Assembly: GCF_020080835.1 (NCBI RefSeq)
Contig: NC_058163.1
Location: 22,471,904 to 22,535,903, forward strand
Direction of reading: 5' to 3'
From: Cotesia glomerata
Taxonomy: Eukaryota; Arthropoda; Insecta; Hymenoptera; Braconidae
Length of the DNA: 64,000 nucleotides
Shown here: in pieces, positions 58,097-64,000 of the stretch
How the letters are laid out: each line of letters starts with the position of its first letter
Position numbering within the stretch: the stretch's first letter is position 1
Program-made: the position numbers and the translations under genes
The notes under the pieces: generated by a model
Told to the model about the DNA's origin: nothing
Database searches by the model: none
What the model saw: the letters and a program-made list of their open reading frames with translations, nothing else

Positions 58097-58380
58097 GGTT
58101 CCTTGAAATTTTGCTCGCATGACCCAACTACCTTAAAAAGGTTTCATATCATTTTTTCATATTATCAATATTTAACTCAAAATTTTGAATCCACATTTCA
58201 ACATATAATATTTAAATGATGTAATTGCTTATTTTTCATGAAGAAAGTTTTGAATAACTATTCTGACTAAACGATAAGAGATATGATGAAATTGAAGTAC
58301 CTTTCTTATCGAGAATATAATTTCCTATCAAAAATATCTCTTATCATTACGTATCTTCAATAATTGAGCCTAAAAGAGGT
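58097..58380 (-). repeat. Right part of split K2 and K block
   Basis: ggttccttgaaattttgctc, then 'cgcatgacccaactacctt', is the complement of 53235-53275. It is followed by a K block ('aaaaggtttcatatcattttttcat', 'gatatgatgaaattgaagtacc'). Confidence 0.7.
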
Positions 58381-60119
58381 ATAACAGAATTGATTCCATA
58401 GAAATTAGATAAGTAAGCAAAAATACTGCTTTTGAAGATTTGATTTTTAACTTTCCAACTTAAAACTAAACCAGCTTGTCACAAAAAGCCCACCGGACCC
58501 TTCTCCAATCTCGTTCAAAAATCAGAAACCTCCAGGTGCAAATTACCAGCATATAAAGAGAAGATTGTTGGCAGGATGATTAGACGGCAATAACTATGAC
58601 GTGATACTCATAACTACACCGCTGGCAGCAATATAGCAGCTGACCTAACTCATCGACTGATCGACCATCTCTTGGGCCATCAACACCGCCAGTAATAGCT
58701 AATAGCTAATCGGCTTAATGTACTAACCATCTAACCACCGCTTTTGTTCATCCTTGCCCGTTAGCTCCTTATTATTATATTACAAACCCATCGCCTTCGC
58801 CTGAATGACTCATGGTGCTGCACCAGGCAAACAATCAGATGTGCCTTTTATCATCTTCATCCAGACAAATCCTTACTTGACCAGATACTGTTACCAACGA
58901 GGATGATCATATGATAGATCGTTAAAAGCTAAAATTTGATGTATTATGATTAATCCATAAGTCATCATCATCATCATTATTATCATCTTGGTACATTGTC
59001 CAGGTGAATTCAAATGTAATATTTAAAAGCTAGTATAGTGTGCAAGCGGCTGTAACTGTTGATGGAGGTATGGGAGCGATGAAAAGGGTGTTTAGCTCCG
59101 CGGGGATGCGCAAATCGCGTGAGTTGGAGGCCTACAGAGATCGATGATCAACCAGCAGGCGAGAGCTCCAATATATAAGTATATATGTGTGTGTAAGAGA
59201 GTTGTGTGAGCACAACAACGTGGAAGATGGTCCTAACAGACTGGGCACAGGTCACGCACGCGACTTTATCACGTCGTTAGGTTACAGGCTTACAGCAGCT
59301 CCCTTTCATTCTTCTTCCTTTCAATACCTTCCATTCGTGTTATTCTATTGTATATTGTACTGCCCCTATCCTTTGGATTACCTTTCGGACTACAGGAGTC
59401 GGTTATTTGGTTATTATTCGGGACTGGCGCCCAATGGCCAAATGCGTCATACTATTTTTTAATATTTGATCTGTAACTTAAGCTAATTATTAAAATTATT
59501 AGCAGGTCAAATATTTAACCAAGACAGTGTATATTGCCTTGTGGGAAAATTTATTTGTCATTAGGATAAACTCGAGGTTTATTATTGTTAGTTGTTTTTA
59601 TGTTGTACATTACATTAGCTGGTAGTTGGTAGTCAGTACTCAGTTTTTATGAAACTTTTTAATACCGACTAATGCATCGCATGCCTGTCTTCATTAATTC
59701 CCATGACCCACAGGCGAAAGCCTTTTTTCATTCTTTTAAACCATTTACTCGACTTTCCTTCATGTTAACTCATTGCCTGAAAAGTAAATAACAAATGGTC
59801 AATATTTTTATCCGGATTCGAATCAAATACTATTTATATTTATCAAGCTTTCGTCTGCTTGCTAAGGAACAGACCTTCAATAGTTTTAAATTGCCTTACT
59901 GTACATTCAATTCAAGAAGTTGAAAAATTTCATAAAGACATTTAATTTTTAACTTATTTAAAATGTAATTAGTATTATTTATGAAAAATAATTTATTTTT
60001 AGGAGTATATATTTCAATTAATATGTTATATTAAATTAAAATAGTTAATTGAAACAAAAATCAATGTCTAATAAGTTTCTTGAAGAAGTCAGAACAAAAT
60101 TACTTATATTTTTAAATTT
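58381..60119. other. Unique block, no recognised gene
   Basis: 58480-59760 is the most complex single-copy block in the right half. The 91-codon frame at 59187-59462 ends in an ordinary hydrophobic region with no recognisable domain. 59900-60100 is AT-rich. I see no splice pattern or signal that proves a gene. Confidence 0.35.
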
Positions 60120-61180
60120 AACTCTCTACAATGGAGACGATTTAGCTACCATGCGCCACCTGTTGGATATTTTCAAAATTATTTTTCCTGGAAAATTTAT
60201 TTTTGGGTATATATGACCATATATGATCTGTTATGCGTATATATGACCTTAAATGGCCCGAAAAATTTTATAATAAGAGTTTTTAATGATATAGTATATT
60301 ACATACCTAGGCCAGTAAAATAAGAAAAGTTTCAGATCACATGTAATTGTTGGCCGAGGCGAAGCCGAAGTTGACAAACATGTGATCTGAGGCTTTCTTA
60401 TTTACTGACCAAGGTGTGTATACTATTTTTCTGCTCGACGTAGCCGGAATGTGGCAACTTTGTTTAGCGCAGCGGCCAGAAAGTTGCCACTTTCCGGCCG
60501 GAGGGCAGAAAAATAACATTAAATTCAAAGTTCAGGAAGATTTTAGTATTAAAAAATCAATATCAGAAACTTAAAAATATTAAGCATAACTTTTAATTAT
60601 AATTATTACTACAATATGTATATTTAAAATTAAACTCTCTACAAGGGAGAAGATTGAGCCACCATGCGCCACCTGTCGGATATTTTCAAAACTATTTTTG
60701 CTGAAAAATTTATTTTTGGATATATACGACCATATATGATCTGTTATGCGTATTTATGACCTAATATGGCCCAGAAAGTTTTATAATCAGAATTTTTAAT
60801 GAAAAATAACATTAAATTCAAAATTCAGCAAGATTTTAATATTAAAAAATCAATATTAGAAACTTAAAAGAATTAAGGATAACTTTTAATTATAATTATT
60901 ATTAGAATATGTATTTTAAAATTACACTCTCTACAAGGGAGGTAATTTAGCTATCATGTACCACCTGTCGGATATTTTAAAAACTATTTTTTCTTATATA
61001 TTTATATTTGAAAATATATGACCGTATATGATCTATTTTGGATATTTATGACCTTATATAGCCTAAAAATTGTTGAAAAATAATTTTTAATGAGAAACAA
61101 AATTATATTAAAAGATTAAGAAGATTTTAATATTAAAAAATTAATATTGAGCATAACTTTTAATTATAATTATTATTATT
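60120..61180 (+). repeat. Tandem repeat of about 285 bp, three units
   Basis: Each unit has ctctctacaa-gga, 'catgcgccacctgtcggatattt', 'tatatgaccatatatgatct' and 'aacttttaattataattatta'. Units start at about 60121, 60634 and 60922. Unit 1 is longer by 218 bp because of double-hairpin element B copy 4. Divergence is moderate and increases towards unit 3. No coding. Confidence 0.85.
60292..60509 (-). mobile_element. Double-hairpin element B copy 4
   Basis: 218 bp in reverse orientation, in unit 1 of a tandem repeat. Unit 2 (tttttaatgaaaaataacat, about 60796-60815) gives the empty site. The right flank is AA; the left flank reads TA where AA is expected. Hairpin 1 pairs gtggcaacttt with aaagttgccac perfectly, a T-A pair where copies 1 and 3 have C-G. 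Hairpin 2 pairs agatcacatgt with acatgtgatct. Confidence 0.85.
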
Positions 61181-62035
61181 TTAATATTATTGTATTAAAA
61201 AATAATAATAATAATTGAACGGAGTAATGTAATGATGTGTATAAAATTAATAGCTAAATGTTATTTGAAATTTATTAAATGTATAGATAGAGTATAAACT
61301 AAAATGTCACTTTGAAGATGTCATCAAATGGCGCAAATGGTGATATTTATGGTATTAAAACGATGGTATAAAGAATCTTGAGTTAATATGTGCAAAGAGT
61401 TGATGGTAAGCCGCTGGCTGAATCCAAGGTAAGGTAACCCTTTAACTCGGTATCATTGTTTCAATATGTTTCGTAAGTAGATTGGCATTTGACGCCGGGC
61501 GCGAGTTAGCTCTGACCTTTGTATTCAAGTACTTTCTTTGAGCCACGCGTGACTCGATGTGTACCAACGCTCGCTAGGCCTTAATAGACCTCAGACTCCA
61601 GACTGCTTCACTAATGTAATGTAATGTAATGTAATGTAATGTAACGTAATGGATAAGAAGGAATCGACTATTATATCGAACCGGGTCTAGCGGGTTCGGT
61701 AAGTAAGAGTTTGCTGCATTTTAATTTTCAATCCTGCACTACATGCACCGATCGAATAGTTTATAAACTCTAGGTCTTGCTATTGCTTGTTTTCATTTCT
61801 GGATAAACTACATCAGCTGGAAGCTTTCATTTAATTTAATTAAGTTGAGGCAATCACACTTTTCCTTAACACCGATTTTATATTATTAAATCCCAGACAA
61901 AGAATCAATCAATCAAACAATTTAATATCCGGTCTTTTAAATTTCTTACCGTAATTGATATATTTATGATAAAATATATTATATATTTTTTATTTTAATA
62001 TGCTGAAAAAAAAATTAACTCGAATCAAGCGGAAA
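61181..62035. other. Unique block with a pentanucleotide tract
   Basis: Single-copy, moderately complex at 61380-61860. A TAATG tandem (about seven to eight units) lies at 61612-61651. No gene is recognised. Confidence 0.4.
61612..61651. repeat. (TAATG)n pentanucleotide repeat
   Basis: Pure taatg units up to one taacg variant near the end. Confidence 0.95.
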
Positions 62036-62935
62036 ATTCTTGATTCTAAAGTTAGCAGTCATTTGATCATTTTTAATTTTATCTAACAAATTTGTTCTAA
62101 AAAATTATTTTTAAAAAATTGCATAAAATATAAATTTTTTATTAAAATAAATTTAAATTTTTAAATAAAATTTAAATTTTATGCAATTTATTTATTAATT
62201 TTATACAATAACTTATAAAATTAAAATTTTTAAATTTCTACTCGTCAATTTTTTTTTCTAATTTTTTTGCTTTAAAAAATTTTAAAAATTATAATTTTAA
62301 ATGATAATTATCAAATATCTGCTACTTTAATTTTCATGAAAAAAATTACATTAAAGTTAGTAATTACTTGATCATTTTTAATTTTATTTAACAAATAAAT
62401 TTTTTCTGAAAAATTATTTTTAAAAAATTGCGTTTTTTATTTTTTAAAATTTCTACACGTTAATTTTTTTTTCTAACTTTTTTTACTTGAAAAAATTCTA
62501 AAAATTATCAAATAATTGCTACGTTAATTTTCTTAAAAAATGCAATTAAATTTAGCAGTCACTTGATTATTTTTAATTTTATTTAACAACAAAATTTGTT
62601 CTAAAAAATTATTTTTGAAAAATTGCATTTTTTATTTTTTAAAATTTCTATACGTCAATTTTTTTTGCTAACTTTTTTTACTTTAAAAAATTATAAAAAT
62701 TATCAAATATCTGCTACTTTAATTTTCATGAAAAAATGACATTAAAATTAGCAGTCATTTGATCATTTTTAATTTTATTTAACAACTAAATATGTCTGAA
62801 AAATTATTTTTTAAAAATTGCATTTTTTATTTTTTAAAATATCTACATGTCAATTTTTTTTTGCAGTAATTTATTTATTAAAAAAAATTATTAAGTACCT
62901 GCTACTTTAATTTTCATGAAAAATTCTTGAACCAG
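62036..62935. repeat. AT-rich tandem repeat, about 195-bp period, four units
   Basis: The landmark gatcatttttaattttat recurs near 62066, 62369, 62563 and 62762, and gctactttaattttcatgaa near 62321, 62713 and 62900. Spacing is about 195-200 between the last three and about 303 for the first. About 85% A+T and noncoding. Confidence 0.75.
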
Positions 62936-63896
62936 TTTGATTGTTTTGAATCAAGACAAAAAATTCTTGAATTAAGTAAAATTTCCTTAAATTAAATAAA
63001 ATTTCTGAATTTAAGAAATTTTCTAGTCAAATCAAGAAAATATAAGAAATTCTTCAAAATTATTTACTTTTATTTTAATAAAAAAAAACTGAAATTTAAT
63101 TTTGACCTTTTATGGTTCTCTAATGAATAAAATCTCGAGTTTTTATTTCTTCCATGAGCTGAAAATTTTTTATTGTCTCAGATCAGGACTTTAATCATAT
63201 CACAAGAGTTTCTAGTGATGTAATGCAGCAAAGAGCGTGTCTCGGATCCGAGGCTCATCTAAAGTTAACAAGAAATAAATGAAATGAAAAAAGATAGTAA
63301 GACTTAGCAAAATCTCGAGTGAAGGCTTACGCTACGCGGCTTTGGCTAAAGATACGTGTTATCCCCTGGAATCAGGCATTTCATTCATATCTGAGAAATA
63401 ATGCTGAATAATTTCACCATAAATATGGAGTTTTGTGGGCGTAAAATAACGATAATGCAAGTAAATAATGGACGTGGAGTTTTATTACCCTCGAGGCGAG
63501 TGAATGGAGAGATAGAATCTACGCGTCCATCCGTCCGTTACCACCGTACCAATGTGTTCTTTATTATTATTATTATTTTATTCGTTTAAACTTTCTTTAA
63601 GAGAGTATTACCTGTCTCTGTCCATATTCCTCCATGATTCTTCATGAGTACACGCACCTTAAGTATTTTTACCTTTACTATGGTAAATGGAAGACACAGC
63701 CCCTTGGCTCTCGCTTTTATAAATCCGAAAAGCCTCCGGCATGGCGCCATCCATTTAACAGGACTTTTCTTATAAGCGAACGCTAATGCCATGAAATTAC
63801 ACTCGTATGAGTAGGCTGAAAATCCTGAAAATTTAATCCTTTTGCAGGGTAAGTGAATTAAATTAAGAAAAAATCCACCTGAGAAGTTTATTTATA
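62936..63896. other. Unique block, no recognised gene
   Basis: 62930-63060 has 'cttgaatcaag' text. 63180-63860 is single-copy and more complex. The frames at 63401-63589 (plus) and 63586-63792 (minus; basic, with one hydrophobic start) have no recognisable domain. Confidence 0.35.
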
Positions 63897-64000
63897 CACA
63901 GAAAAAAAGGTTCACTTGAGCTAAGAAAATATTTTTCTTCCTAATTATTTTCTTGAACGAAAAAAAAATTTTTTTTTGACACAAGAAATTTCACTTATTC
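63897..64000 (+). mobile_element. MITE family A copy 9, cut by the window edge
   Basis: CACAGAAAAAAAGGTTCACT after TA (63895-63896). It is colinear with copies 1 and 3 as far as the window end. Confidence 0.85.

Overview
The window looks like intergenic or deep intronic DNA from an AT-rich insect nuclear genome. A hymenopteran, perhaps a parasitoid wasp, is my best guess from the style of the repeats; no host gene confirms it. There is no bacterial gene organisation, no rRNA, no CRISPR array and no intact host gene that I can recognise. The only protein I can name is the C-terminal part of a dead LINE reverse transcriptase (3314-4381). Two tRNA-like retroposon segments (about 47231-47295 and 57536-58083) are the only RNA-derived units.

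About half of the window can be sorted into repeat families. (1) A non-autonomous Helitron family has six copies: 16509, 23932, 27406, 36101, 47383 and 50732. It starts with TC, ends with a hairpin 11 nt before CTAG, sits between A and T, and carries tandem palindromic units centred on AT tracts. (2) There are several TA-flanked MITE families: A (CACAG ends, 640-700 bp, eight full or partial copies plus one fragment), C (CACTG ends, about 270 bp, three copies and a larger relative) and D (CACGG ends, about 760 bp, four copies), with smaller relatives. (3) Family G (about 245 bp, three copies) begins and ends with CGACG/CGTCG. (4) Family B has four copies of 216-218 bp, each made of two consecutive hairpins that are strikingly GC-rich for this sequence and are flanked by TT. 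(5) Family H has AACTTCCCGCT termini, two near-complete copies and rearranged pieces. (6) There are single inverted-repeat elements at 601, 21791, 25805, 29724, 46339 and 47756.

Layout: 1-5300 holds small MITEs, a unique block and the LINE; 5300-16500 is mostly unique sequence with MITEs A, C and D; 16500-28400 carries Helitrons, one 725-bp TA element and a long palindrome; 28400-36000 carries an AT-rich tandem block, element H and a tandem pair of MITE A; 36000-45500 carries Helitron, AT repeats, minisatellites derived from H and MITE D; 45500-51700 carries two Helitrons, one with a nested element; 52900-58200 is a nest of MITE A, double-hairpin elements, MITE D and a SINE-like insertion; 58200-64000 is unique sequence, three tandem units hosting a double-hairpin element, and a second AT-rich tandem block.

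Nested copies and internal paralogues provide built-in empty sites. They define target duplications directly for D (TA), the 725-bp element J (TA) and double-hairpin B (TT). The best candidate for an undescribed entity is family B: a uniform 218-bp length, two stacked hairpins, and paired changes within a stem (C-G, U.G and U-A at the same position). The unique blocks between repeats contain many short ORFs, none of which I can support as a gene; the most gene-like is a possible terminal exon ending at 11546.
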